NCBI GenBank assembly: GCA_038501195.1
Contig: JBBPUQ010000006.1
Location: 1,116,001 to 1,180,000 of the forward strand
Direction: 5' to 3'
Origin: Nemania diffusa
Taxonomy: Eukaryota > Ascomycota > Sordariomycetes > Xylariales > Xylariaceae
DNA: 64,000 nt
The position numbers and the translations under genes are program-made. The notes beneath the pieces were generated by a model. That model worked only from the letters and a program-made list of their open reading frames with translations. It was not told where the DNA came from and made no database searches. Positions 12,001-23,332 of this stretch are shown here, piece by piece. Each line of letters starts with the position of its first letter. The stretch's first letter is position 1.

Positions 12001-14414
12001 CTCACTAGGCCATCTTCAACAGTTCTGCGTTTGAGATCCGGCTCGCCATCCGCCATCTCTCGAATCCATTTAGCAATTCCACTAAGTGCCCATGGCTCTG
12101 TGCAAGACTGGACGTCAACCAACGTAAGCTTCTCAGGCTGAAACTTCCGCCTCCTTCCGGTTGGTAAGGTTATCACATCGTAGTTAACAGAGGAGGGCGT
12201 GCCGGTCTCATAGCCCTCATAATGCACTCCCTGCTGACCTCCAAATTGATGTTGCTGTCTCATATGTTTCATTCGCGCATTACGCTCCTCTGCGGCATCG
12301 GTTTTGGACCTGCCAGGAGGCTGGACATGGGGTGATGTGCTATGACTAGATAGTGAGATAGATCGCTCCACTTGTAGCTGCAGTGCGTTCTGCCCATAGT
12401 TTGCGTCAGGACCTGTATATGATCGGGAGTCTGCACTTAGAGAGTAGGTGTGTTGCTGGCCGCTTCGATTTGGAGATTGGATGGATAACATCGAGCTACT
12501 ATCAGATCCAGGGGGGACAGCTGGCAAAGGTCGATTTCCAATTCCGGGGTGATAAAACATATCAGGATAGTCCTCTTTTAAGGGCGAATCGCTGCCACTC
12601 TGTCTCGAGTGAAGCGAGACATGTTCGTCGCCGTCATCAAAGCTAAGACGATGCGCTCTTGGGGACTGTAAACCACCACAGCTCCCATAGTCTATATCGG
12701 CCTGTTCAAAGGCGGGATATCTTGTGCTGTCAAGACTTCTCTGAGAAGCGTGGTTGCGGCGGATAACCTGTGTATCGTATTGAGTCGTTTCCGTGATAGG
12801 TGGAGAGCCAAGATTATTATCGTAGGTGAGGTGGCCATCGTATCCACCACCCATGAGCCCCAAGTCCATGTTAGCATAGTCGCTGTCGCTACTTGGTTCC
12901 TCTTTATGGGTTGGAAGAGCAGGCTGAGCTGTAACTTCGAGCTGGCTGAATAGCGGGAAGGAACCACTGCCGGCCGAGCTGAAACGACGATCGTCTTCCT
13001 CTGCTTGTTGCAATGCCCAGGCGCCTGCTGCGCCCTCGGGATCGCTCTCGTCCCCATCGTATTCGAGGATAGCGTTGGGGTTCCTGGAGCTGTTTCTATT
13101 GACTGTGGAGGCATTGGATAAGTAACGATTAACACCAGGCTCATCCGAATTATAGACTGTAGTTGCGGTGGAATGATAACTTGCGCTCGAGGCAAGACGG
13201 CGGAGAGTTTGAGCATCGCTATCAGCATATCTTCCATTACGCGGATCATAGGGGGTAGGTCGGCCACGCTGCGAGCCTCTTACTCTCGCCAGCTCAGCCT
13301 CAATGTCTTGTATGACGCTCTCCTGCGTAAGGTGCTCTTGGTTGAGGTCAGGTTGAACGGTGCCATTTGACCTATAGGACTCAAATGAAGCGACGTCAAC
13401 AGGTCTACTCGGTAATGGCGCATTAGTCGGGTGTCGTGTTAAGGCAGGCGGGGAAGGGACAGGAGAAGGTGTTGAATTTGAGTCAGATGCGAGATTCAGG
13501 AATGAGTGCGGATCGCGATCAGAATAATTCGGGCCGACAGGTATTTGAGACGAAGTCGGATACGGGGCTTGGGAGTTTGCAGACGAGTACAGCGCTGCTG
13601 GTGGATTTCTACCATTGCTCCAGTAAGGTGATGCATGCTGGGACTGCAAAGGTTCGTGAGTGGCCGCATAAGACGGCGTAGCAGTGCTACTGCTTGATCC
13701 ATATGTGGAAGTAGGTATTGTCTGGTCATATCCGGTGTAGGTTGTTGGCGGAGTAGGCACCGATATTGACGAAGCCTGGCTCGACTGAGATGCATAGGCC
13801 GACTGGGATTGGGAAAAAGAAGACTGGCTAGTCGGGGAACCAAGCGATGGGCTGTTGTACTGATAGCTGTGACCCGCGTAGGTCGACTGGCGCTGAGGAA
13901 CTATGGAGTTGGAATAGGCGGCTGGATTGTAGGGCGCATGCGAGAAGCTCCCTGTCGTCGCAGTCGGGCTATATGGGGCGCTTGGTACGTTCGGCTGACC
14001 CCATCGATGCGCAGGCCGAGGGTTCGGGGGTAGAGAGGTCGACTGGGAACGAACAAAAGCCTGCGGGTTGTAGGTCGAGGGCGTTGGCGGAGTCTGGGCT
14101 TGATAAGGATGCTGGTACCCCGACATAGCAAGGTTCGAATTGCCATATTGTTGAGGTCTGTTGGTCTCCACGGTGGGACTGGCTACCAAGAACAATTCAT
14201 CCTCCACGCCAAGGCCTCTGGCAGTCGTGTTCAAGGTAGGATGGTATGGCGGGCGAGTCGCAGCAGACGAAAAGCCTGTGGAATCGTCGCCGTTGTTAAA
14301 ACTGGGGGTCCGAATAGGATAAGTAGTTTGGTCCTGTGGAGGTTGACTTGCGACAGGGTATTGAACAGGAGGGACATGGCCATATCGGCGCTGGTCGTCG
14401 CCCCTAAAAGACAT
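9051..14414 (-). CDS. rom2: Rho1 guanine nucleotide exchange factor (Rom2/Tus1 type)
   Basis: This protein activates Rho1 by GDP-GTP exchange and so feeds the cell wall integrity pathway and glucan synthase at growth sites. There are three exons: 10794-14414, 10078-10743 and 9051-10028. The two introns are 50 and 49 bp, and the product has 1754 residues. Residues 1-740 are low-complexity and rich in Ser, Pro, Gln and Tyr. A DEP-like region follows at about 755-880, then the DH exchange domain at about 925-1120 and a PH domain at about 1150-1310. A CNH (citron homology) domain of about 350 residues closes the protein, with NKTIPANR-SQIAVLEEF restored across the second intron. The start is the ATG at 14414, followed by SFRGDDQRR; the same frame continues upstream only from a TTG codon. 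The disordered N terminus is longer than in yeast Rom2. Confidence 0.93.
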
Positions 14415-17400
14415 GGTGAGGCTCTGGCACGGGCGGAGAAATGGCCTATTCAAGAGACCGCGCGAGTGACAAGCAGGCAAGCAAGCAGCTGTGCTCAAGG
14501 GTCCAAGGTAGCGAGAGATGAGGGAGCAAACTGTGAACTGTGGAAGTAGTGAGGGACCATTGATGACAGCCGAGCACTAAAATAATAGTCGTTTAGGCCC
14601 GATCTCAGCAGCAGAGCCAGAACTAGGTATGCGCCGCCCACACTAGTTATGCCAACAGCAGTCTAGCCTGTGACTCGTGCTTTAGTTGATGATTGATAGA
14701 CCGTGACCTGGGCGCGACAGGTCTTGTGGGCGAGGCGTGTTGCGTGGGTAGACCGATTCCAAACTCGGAATGTAGAAAGGACCTCAAGAGATTGGAAGAG
14801 GGTGCGCTGGTGGGTATGACGGCCGGCCAATGCGGTCGGGTCGGGTTGTCGAGGATCAGTCGAAGAGGAACCAGCAGCAGCTGTTGTATTCCGTATTAGC
14901 ACAACGGCATCCGAATGAGACGCATTCGAAAACGGCAGAAAAAATTACTCTTTGGCTCGTAGGCGGTGCGCAAGGAACAGTATTAGCGATGATTAATGTA
15001 CAATAACCATCATTCGCAATATTATACAGCGTAGTTGAATGCAAGAAATAGATGTGTAGATAGTAGGTATGTAACAGGCGTGTGTGCAGCGGCTATGCTG
15101 ACTTAGGTGGGATTGTATTGTAGGAGTCGAGAAACTAGGTACCTACAGGATATAAGATTAGGACCTTAGGTGTAGGTGGGAGGGTCTTTGGGTGAAAGTG
15201 TGAGAGTTTAATGTAGGTTAGGTTAGGAAGTAGGTACCTAAATGGTGCAGCGCAGGATCACAATCACACTTATCTACATAGTACCTACCTGCCGCCAAGT
15301 CTTTTCTACCAACACTACCAATCCTGTCAACGCTTCCAAAACTGAATAAACCTTAGATAGCGAAAAGTATAAGTCAAATCGGCAGGTAGGTTGCTATAGG
15401 AAGTTAATTCTATATACCTAAGAAGTAGATAGATATCTTAGAGAATCTGCCACTTTGCAATAGCTACTGCTAGTATGCTATGCTGTGCCGTACATGAGAG
15501 GATGAACGGAGAGGAAGGGGTCTTGTTTTGTTTCCGGTGTTAGTGTTGCCCCAGCTTTTCCCTCCCTTAGGTACCTTTTGTACATGCTCTAAGTCCCCCC
15601 GCCTTAGAGCCCAGCCCTACACCTATGCGTACATAAGTCTGGTTAACCTAGGTACAGTACGGACTCAGCCACAGGCTTGACGCTCGTTCCGCGTGGCTGA
15701 GTACAGTTTTGCTTTTCAGTGCTACCTATGGACAAAAAGCCACTCACTTACGAACACCCTCAGCATCTATTCGTCTCCCTAGCCATAGTACAGGCCAACA
15801 ACAGAGCGTCATTGACTTGCTCATTGAAAAGCCCTGCGGCTATGGCACATCGGTATCAGACCTGCCAGTTTCGTGCCGGCAGCTTTGTATGTTTATTTCC
15901 TGGCCTTATCTATGTAGTCTCCCCGGTCTAAGTGCCCCCTCAAACCACTGCCGCAGTTGGAGGTAGTGAATCGCACTGTCTTTGATGGTACCTGGTCTTG
16001 TACAACTCACGCAGCAGTAAACAAGCGGCACAGGCCTGCCAGGATCAAGATGCTTGTGACAGCTTTCCCGCTGCGAGCTTTGGATGCTACCTCGAATCTT
16101 TCTGGAAATCTATTGGTAGGTATTTGCCATCCTGACACCCACCTACGCATCGCATTCGAATGGACAATACCTGTGTATGGATTACACGGACTAGATAATC
16201 TGGCTGATAGAACTATGGTTTTGGTTCCCAGCTCATATGTCTCTGCACGGGCCATACGTCCTTTATACTTACATATGCGTATGCTCTTACTGACTGACTG
16301 GCAGTTCTCCATTCGTAGGGCTGAGATAAGTTTCAACTAACTAAAGCTAGGACCAGAAACGGTTGTCTACCCCTCAATTATTTTGCAGTAGGAGGTAACC
16401 ATCTGAAGTCATTACCGATGACTTATGTCTTTTAAGGTTGGCATTATGTGGAGAGGATACGCAAAATAGAACGTTTACCGGCCGATGAAATCCGCGTACC
16501 AAACATTTCAAGGCCCGGAAAGGGAGGCTCCCCGACGCATGCCAATTTGTCAACCGTTGCAGAAGGGTTTCACGCTCTGAGTTTATCAGACCAGGCCCCT
16601 AAACAGCACGTCCTATGGACCCGACCTGCCTGTACTTGATGCAATGCGACAGTGGCCCCCAATGAATGGACATCAGAGTCACGTAGGAGGATATGTGACG
16701 TTCTAGATTTCGGTGCTACGACTTTGAGCCTGGTTCTCTCGTCATCACACGTGGGATGGTAAGATTAGGGTGCCGCTCATGCATCGGCCTCGCCGTTCGG
16801 CGATCCCAAATAACCCAATGTTACAACAAACCCGTATAATTAAGTATCTCCTCCTACATATCTAGATAGAACTTAGAACTTAGAACTACGGTGGTAGAAA
16901 CATCCCAAAGCGTCAAACACTCAACTCAAAATATGAAATGCAATCCTCCATCACATGTACTATTAGCGTTTGTTTGCAAGCTCGTTAGCGCGTTAGCGCT
17001 ACTCTCGTATTTCCAGCGCATCGAAGTCTAAATCCTTTGCAGACGACTTGGCTGTGCGAAATTAAATCGTAGCCTTACTTCTAGTATTCATTCGGTGTCT
17101 AAAAACAGAGAACATCTGCACTTGGCAAGTTATTATTGGGCTAGCTGTTAGATGATTTTAGGTTCTTGTCTTACAATTGACGGCGCTTGTTTCGGGGTTC
17201 TAAAAGCCCCTTGCGCTAAGATCTCGAGGAGCACTTACAACGAAAATTGATCTTATTCCCTTGCATTAGTAGGACTTTTAGACTACTACCAAATTATCCT
17301 CATCATGAATAAGTGTCGCCCAGCTAAGTCAGTCAGCCTCGAACGACAGCAGATGATAGATCCTTCATAGGGTGTTTTAGCTTTGTTCATCATCTGATGA

Positions 17401-18175
17401 TAACACCCACGACATCCTCCTGTCTACCACCATTCGTAAAGCAAACCAATCATTAACTAGTCTTTTGGTGCTAATGGAGAGTATAGTTTCATCCTATGCA
17501 AGAATGATAGGCGTCTACTACGTTCCGCTAGTATTCCGAGGCTTTATATAATAGGATGTGTGTACTTGTTATGGGCATCATCAAGATATACCTGCCTTGA
17601 AGACTCTTAAAAAGTCGACACCGAGCCAGACTGAGAACGCGATGCCCGAAAATCGGCGTGTTGATAGAGGCTTAGCTCCGAAAGCTCCCGCGCGCACGGC
17701 AGGATGATATCATTTGTCAGCGCATCTGTGATATGACGGAAGAGTCTCTGCTGCGGGGCACAGATATGTCTCCCTACCCAAGTACCGATGGTACACTATG
17801 TCCGACCGAGCCCCTCCTATCTCCTCGCCAGAAGAGTGGGACAGGAACAGTGCATTTCCACACCTATACTGTATATAGCATAGGCTTCTTAGGCTCCTTA
17901 GGCTCTTGGATCCTACTGTAAACCAATCCCACAGTGGCTAGAAGACTGTGGTCCGCCTCGTTGTTTGTGTAGAACAACAGCATCACTTCCGTTACTACTC
18001 CCGTCACCCCTCTTCCGTTCCAGGTGGGTGTCCATACAAATTTGTAGGTAGAGAAGCTCTCCGATTTCCCCTCCAACTTCTCATCTAATAATCATCTCGT
18101 CAACTCCCGATTTTTCCAGCACTAAATCAATTGTATACCCGATTTTGAAGTTCTTGTTAGCAATAATCAGTCAAA
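14415..18175. other. Long divergent intergenic region between rom2 and sod1
   Basis: These 3.7 kb lie between the divergent starts of the Rho GEF and the superoxide dismutase, so they hold both promoters and 5' untranslated regions. No frame here resembles a gene. The 10-base palindrome TAGGTACCTA occurs at 15136 and 15231, among many partial copies at 15120-15660. A small ACTTAGA repeat lies near 16868-16885. A two-copy CCGCCAATC repeat lies at about 18231-18249, but that is within sod1 intron 1. Confidence 0.5.
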
Positions 18176-19168
18176 ATGGTCAAAGCTGGTAAGTCCAATA
18201 TCCACATCGATAAGGTTTCCTTCTATTCCGCCAATCCCGCCAATCCCGCATGCCAATGAATGGATGGTATGAGCATGAATGCGCAGGTTTTACACGCTAC
18301 CATAGCAAGGACACCTTGCTGGCAGCTTGCCGGGCACCTTGCTGGACAGGCACAGCACATGGCAGCCATGCTCCTCGTGGCAGCTGCAACCAAACAACCG
18401 GGTGTGCTGCTACTCTGGACGTCAAGGTTGCTCCTTGGTCTGGCTGCCTGTGGATCTCACCTTGCTGCTTCCCCGGATGCCAACCCGTATCGTATAAGTA
18501 CCTAGGTATGCCGAGTCAGTGCTAATGGAATTATCCCTATGCAGTCGCTGTTCTTCGTGGTGACTCGAAGGTCGCTGGCACCGTCACTTTCGAGCAAACC
18601 TCGGAGTCGGAGCCCACCACCATCTCCTGGGACCTCTCTGGCCACGATCCCAACGCGAAGCGTGGCTTCCACATCCACACCTTCGGTGACAACACCAACG
18701 GCTGCACCTCAGCTGGCCCCCACTGTACGTCACGAACCTCAATAAGCCACAGCATGACATAGCTGCTCACAATCTCCTAGTTAACCCCCATGGCAAGACC
18801 CATGGCGACCGAACCGCCGAGACCCGTCACGTTGGTGACTTGGGCAACATCGAGACCGACGCCCAGGGCAACGCCAAGGGCTCTGTTCAAGACAGCCTCG
18901 TCAAGCTGATCGGACCTGAGAGCATCATTGGCGTAAGCTACTCCTCCATAGAATAACGTACTGAATCTATGTCAATGCTAACTTGGATGGCCGCCTAGCG
19001 CACCGTTGTAACCCACTCCGGCACTGACGATCTCGGTAAGGGTGGTAATGAGGAGTCCCTCAAGACTGGCAATGCCGGTACCCGACCTGCCTGTGGTACG
19101 TATCTATAATACAAATATAGGAACGTCTTTGCTAATCGATAATAGGTGTTATTGGTATTTCCAACTAG
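18176..19168 (+). CDS. sod1: Cu/Zn superoxide dismutase
   Basis: This enzyme converts superoxide to hydrogen peroxide and oxygen in the cytosol and mitochondrial intermembrane space. There are five exons: 18176-18188, 18545-18724, 18781-18932, 18999-19095 and 19146-19168. They give 154 residues, the normal family length. The copper and zinc ligands are present: GFHIHTFGD with two His, then [12 protein letters not shown] spanning an exon junction, HVGDLGN with His and Asp, and [10 protein letters not shown] with the last copper His. The disulfide cysteines lie in NGCTSAG and PACGVIG. The first exon codes only MVKA plus one base and precedes an unusually long 356-bp intron; the other introns are 50-66 bp. 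Confidence 0.98.
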
Positions 19169-20677
19169 ATCGGATAATAAGACAAGAAAATAAGGCTTGG
19201 ATAAAGGAAACAGTTCCTAGAACTGTGTAGCTCATTCTATAGCCACAATTCTCAGGAGTTGTCCAAAAACCCCTCTTTTTTTGGAGGAGAGGAATAACCC
19301 TGACTCCAAATACCTGTCTGTAGTGTTGAAATGATCAATACGATTCACTCAATAGTGCAATGCAATATCCACCTGTCTAGATTTGCGCCCGAGGCCACAA
19401 TTGTTAAGTATACACTTAAGTGCACTAGATACAATAAATACTTTGGCATTGCTTTCTGTTTTTTTTTCAGCCATTTGACCTCTTATATAAGTACCTATCT
19501 ACAGGAGTAGACTGCGTGGCAAACCTCACTTCCTAATTGTGAGACTGTCAGAAACAACCCCGCAGTGGCCAATGATGCCATCAGATTTACCCCGCCATGA
19601 GCTCCCTGAAAAGAGTGGGCCAACTTGGATCCAAGCACCTTACCTAACAGGTAGGAGGTAAGTACACTTATGCGGCTTAATCCTTTACAGCTGGCTGCCA
19701 CTCGAGCGTCACTAACAAGACATCTCGTACCATTTGGTACCACTGTTACTCCTTGCTCAGCTAACCTTACTCCACACAATTTAGTGAAACCTGTCAAAAT
19801 CAAGAGTACAACATCATTCTCGAGACCCCTTTCTAGCTCTTCAACTTCCACTCTCCGAAAATAAACTCATTTCTCGGGCGTTTCTTTCCAACATACGTCA
19901 GCACTCGTTCTCGGGGTTCCGTGCAGCTACTCTTCTTCTCGGGTTGGCATCTTTCAGTAAGTTAAAGCATTTCAAGTCCTCCACCTCCTTGCCTATTCAA
20001 TCCCCAAGCCCGCTTCCATCCAGACATCAACCAAGCTCCAATACCTCGAGCTACTCCTATCTATGTTCTAGGTAGCTTTTGTGCGATATCGCTCAATGCA
20101 CTACTTCAGCCCTGCCGTAGATACTATGTCGCTCTATCTATGCTATCTATATTAGGTGTCTCAACCACTTATCCTACCCTAATTTCTTTGGTATACCGTC
20201 CTCCTTACTCCCATCGAGCTCCACGTGAGCTATCTCTAACCCCAGTCTATCACCTGTTGTCTGGTACCTGCATGGAACCCTGCAGTAACTTAAACTGAAT
20301 AATGGCTTGCTAGTGCCGGTTTAGTCATTAGGGTTTTCTCTCAATAGGCCTTATGGCTTCAACCTAGACTTTATTCCATTCTTAAACAAGCTTTAATGGG
20401 TTAAATCCTATTGTAATCTGATTACCTTAACTTATATCCACCATACCTAGTTACCCGAAGTCCTGTGTAACTTTCATTCACATCACATTTTTCATTATAA
20501 AATCCCTTCAGCATCCCGTCGGCTCTACTCTCATTCGTCTCTTCATTTACACCAATACCATCAACCCTTTTGCTTCATCCTTTTGCGCTAATCCACCACA
20601 CAGGTCTTGACGACGCGACGTCTTTATTTCTGCGGTTGTATCTTTAAGAGCACAGGCATTTTCTTCCATCTACAACC
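19169..20677. other. sod1 3' region and Tudor-SN promoter/leader
   Basis: No gene is supported here. A minus-strand open frame at 19495-19851 begins at GTG and has no recognisable domain. The 200 bases before the Tudor-SN start are pyrimidine-rich (many CTC, TTC and CATC), as is usual for leaders of highly expressed fungal genes. Confidence 0.5.
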
Positions 20678-23332
20678 ATGGCGAAACAATTCTTTGCAAA
20701 TGTCAAGTCGGTTTTGAGTGGTGATACTCTGGTATTGGGTAGCCAAAATAATCCGAACGCCGAGCGAACCTTCTCCTTGGCATTTGTTACCGGTCCCCAT
20801 TTAAGGAGAGAGGGTGATGAGCCATTTGCCTTCCAATCTCGAGACTATCTTCGTACTCTGGCGGTTGGAAAGCCCATTCAATGCACCGTCCTCTACACGA
20901 TTCCTTCTTCCGGGCGGGAATATGGATATGCCCAACTGAAAGATGGTACCCAGCTTCCTGACGAGCTCGTGAAGGCCGGGTGGCTAAAGGTCAGGGAGGA
21001 TGCAGGGCGCAAAGAGGAGTCTGAGCAGGTTCTAGAACGCCTTGAGACTCTAAGGAATCTAGAATCACAGGCTAAGAGCGAAGGCAAGGGGCTCTGGGCT
21101 GCTACTAGTGGGGTAATCGAGGTACTAAACGACATTGGGTCTATTGACTTCAACCAGTGGAAGGGTAAAACTGTAGACGGGCTCGTTGAACGAGTTCTGA
21201 GCGGCGATCGGTGCCTCGTCCGACTTCAGTTGTCAGACAAGTCCCATCTCCAAGCAATGACTCTCGTAGCTGGTATCCGCGCCCCCTCCACAGAGCGTGT
21301 CAATCAATCGACCGGTCAGACTCAACCTGCTGAGGAATTCGGCAACGAAGCACGGCAATTCGTCGAGCAGCGACTCCTACAGCGAAATGTTAAGGTTGAA
21401 TTAGTCGGTATCAGTCAGCAAGGACAACTGATAGCTTCAATTATACACCCCAGAGGTAGCATTGCTGAGTTCCTGCTCGCCGACGGTCTAGCGAGATGCA
21501 ACGACTTCCACTCAACTCTCCTCGGTTCCAAGATGGCTGCGTTGCGTAAAGCAGAGAAAACGGCTCAGTCTAGCCAGCTACGACTCCATAGGGACCACGT
21601 AGCTAAATCTGCTAGCGGGGGTACGTCTGACATGATTGTTTCCAAAGTCATGAGTGCCGATACAATCTTTGTCCGTGGAAAGACTGGAGAGGAGAAACGC
21701 ATTAGTCTAAGTAGTGTTCGTGGACCACGAGCAGGCGAGCCATCGGAGGCTCCGTTCCGAGACGAGGCGAAGGAGTATCTTCGAAAAAAGCTTATTGGCA
21801 AACATGTGAAGGTCTCAGTGGATGGAGCAAAGCCCGCAACCGAAGATTTCGAGGCTCGCGATGTAGCTACCGTGACTGAGAAGGGAAAGAATATTAATCT
21901 TGCCCTTGTGCAGGATGGTTGGTGTTCGGTCATTCGCCACAGGAAGGACGACACAGACAGGGCCCCCAACTACGATGAGCTTCTCGCCGCCCAGGAGGAA
22001 GCAAAGGAGCAGAAGAAGGGTATGTGGACGAGCAAGGCATCAAAGGCAAAGACATACATGGATGCCTCGGAATCCGTGCAAAAGGCGAAGATTCAGTTGT
22101 CTACTCTGTCACGCCAGAAGAAGGTTCCCGGTATCGTAGATTTTTGTAAGGCTGGATCACGCTTTACTATCCTAATCCCCCGCGAGGGCGTCAAGATTAC
22201 GATGGTGCTTGCTGGCGTTCGTGCCCCGAGGGCACCTAGGTCAGGCGGAGAGAAAGGCGAGCCATTTGGACAAGAAGCTCTAGACCTAGCTAGCCGGCGA
22301 TGCAATCAGCGCGACTGTGAGATTGACGTTTATGACGTCGACAAAGTCGGTGGCTTCATTGGCGACCTCTATATCAGCCGTGAAAGCTTTGCTAAGATTC
22401 TTGTAGAGGAGGGGCTTGCTCAGGTTCATCAATATTCAGCAGAAAAAGCTGGTAATGCTACCGAGCTCTTGGCTGCTGAGAAGAAAGCAAAGGAGGGTCG
22501 TAAGGGACTGTGGCATGATTGGGACCCGTCTCAGGAGGAACAAGATGAGGAAGAAGCTGCACCGGCCGAGACATCAGCTGAATCCGAGGCTACCGACAAG
22601 AAAGCCGCTGACTATCGCGAGGTCGTTGTCACGAACATCGACTCGAACGGCAAGCTCAAGATACAAGAGATCGGAAAAGGAACATCTGCCCTTGAAATTA
22701 TGATGAACGATTTCAAGAGGTTCCACTTGGATTCCAAGAATAGCAAGCCTCTCTCCAACCCACCCAAGGCGGGCGAATATGTGGCTGCCAAGTTCTCTGC
22801 CGATGGCCAATGGTACCGTGCCCGTGTCCGATCAAACGACCGAAATGCGAAAGTTTCCGAAGTTGTCTATATCGATTACGGCAACAGCGAGCAACTTGCG
22901 TGGTCCAGCCTTCGCCCTCTTGACCAGCCTCAGTTCACAGTACAGAAGCTCAGGGGGCAGGCGATAGACGCCGTTCTATCCTTTATCCAACTCCCCACCG
23001 CCACGGATTACTTCCGCGAAGCTACCGACTTCATTGCTGATGCTACGGATGGCCGCACTCTCGTTGCTAGCTTCGACTTTATTGATACGAAGGAAGGTCT
23101 TAGCTACATCACCCTCTTCGATGAGACTTCCAGCGGCTCTTCGGCAACCTTTGCGGACTCGGTTAACAAAGATGTGGTAGCTAATGGCTACGCCATGGTG
23201 CCGAAGAAGCTAAAGGCTTGGGAGAGAGGTCGTGCTTCGGAAGAAGTGCTCAAGAAGCTGCGGGAGGTAGAAGCCGAAGCTAAGGCGGATCGACGTGGAA
23301 TGTGGCAGTATGGCGACATCACGGAGGACTAA
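20678..23332 (+). CDS. Tudor staphylococcal nuclease (Tudor-SN, SND1/p100 family)
   Basis: This is a single-exon protein of 884 residues, the usual length. It starts at ATG with MAKQFFANVKSVLSGDTL, the conserved first strand of the first nuclease-like repeat. Four staphylococcal nuclease-like OB folds follow at about 1-150, 165-310, 318-470 and 485-630. A Tudor domain comes next at about 690-765, with YIDYGN near residue 728 as part of the aromatic cage. A split fifth nuclease-like unit closes the protein. The repeats end in the typical KGLW/KGMW/RGMW motifs (KGLWAAT, KGMWTSK, KGLWHDW, RGMWQYG). Family members act in RNA decay, stress granules and transcript regulation; whether the nuclease is active here cannot be judged by eye. 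Confidence 0.97.
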   Translation: MAKQFFANVKSVLSGDTLVLGSQNNPNAERTFSLAFVTGPHLRREGDEPFAFQSRDYLRTLAVGKPIQCTVLYTIPSSGREYGYAQLKDGTQLPDELVKAGWLKVREDAGRKEESEQVLERLETLRNLESQAKSEGKGLWAATSGVIEVLNDIGSIDFNQWKGKTVDGLVERVLSGDRCLVRLQLSDKSHLQAMTLVAGIRAPSTERVNQSTGQTQPAEEFGNEARQFVEQRLLQRNVKVELVGISQQGQLIASIIHPRGSIAEFLLADGLARCNDFHSTLLGSKMAALRKAEKTAQSSQLRLHRDHVAKSASGGTSDMIVSKVMSADTIFVRGKTGEEKRISLSSVRGPRAGEPSEAPFRDEAKEYLRKKLIGKHVKVSVDGAKPATEDFEARDVATVTEKGKNINLALVQDGWCSVIRHRKDDTDRAPNYDELLAAQEEAKEQKKGMWTSKASKAKTYMDASESVQKAKIQLSTLSRQKKVPGIVDFCKAGSRFTILIPREGVKITMVLAGVRAPRAPRSGGEKGEPFGQEALDLASRRCNQRDCEIDVYDVDKVGGFIGDLYISRESFAKILVEEGLAQVHQYSAEKAGNATELLAAEKKAKEGRKGLWHDWDPSQEEQDEEEAAPAETSAESEATDKKAADYREVVVTNIDSNGKLKIQEIGKGTSALEIMMNDFKRFHLDSKNSKPLSNPPKAGEYVAAKFSADGQWYRARVRSNDRNAKVSEVVYIDYGNSEQLAWSSLRPLDQPQFTVQKLRGQAIDAVLSFIQLPTATDYFREATDFIADATDGRTLVASFDFIDTKEGLSYITLFDETSSGSSATFADSVNKDVVANGYAMVPKKLKAWERGRASEEVLKKLREVEAEAKADRRGMWQYGDITED

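Noticed and set aside
14415..14498. N-terminal extension of the Rho GEF
   Set aside because: The longer frame starts at TTG. The ATG at 14414 gives the family N terminus.
15709..16340. Two plus-strand frames of 85 and 127 codons
   Set aside because: They have no domains and no codon pattern or splicing that would support a gene. A minus-strand frame overlaps the second.
19495..19851. Minus-strand frame of 118 codons before Tudor-SN
   Set aside because: It starts at GTG, has no domain, and lies in the leader/promoter region of the plus-strand gene.
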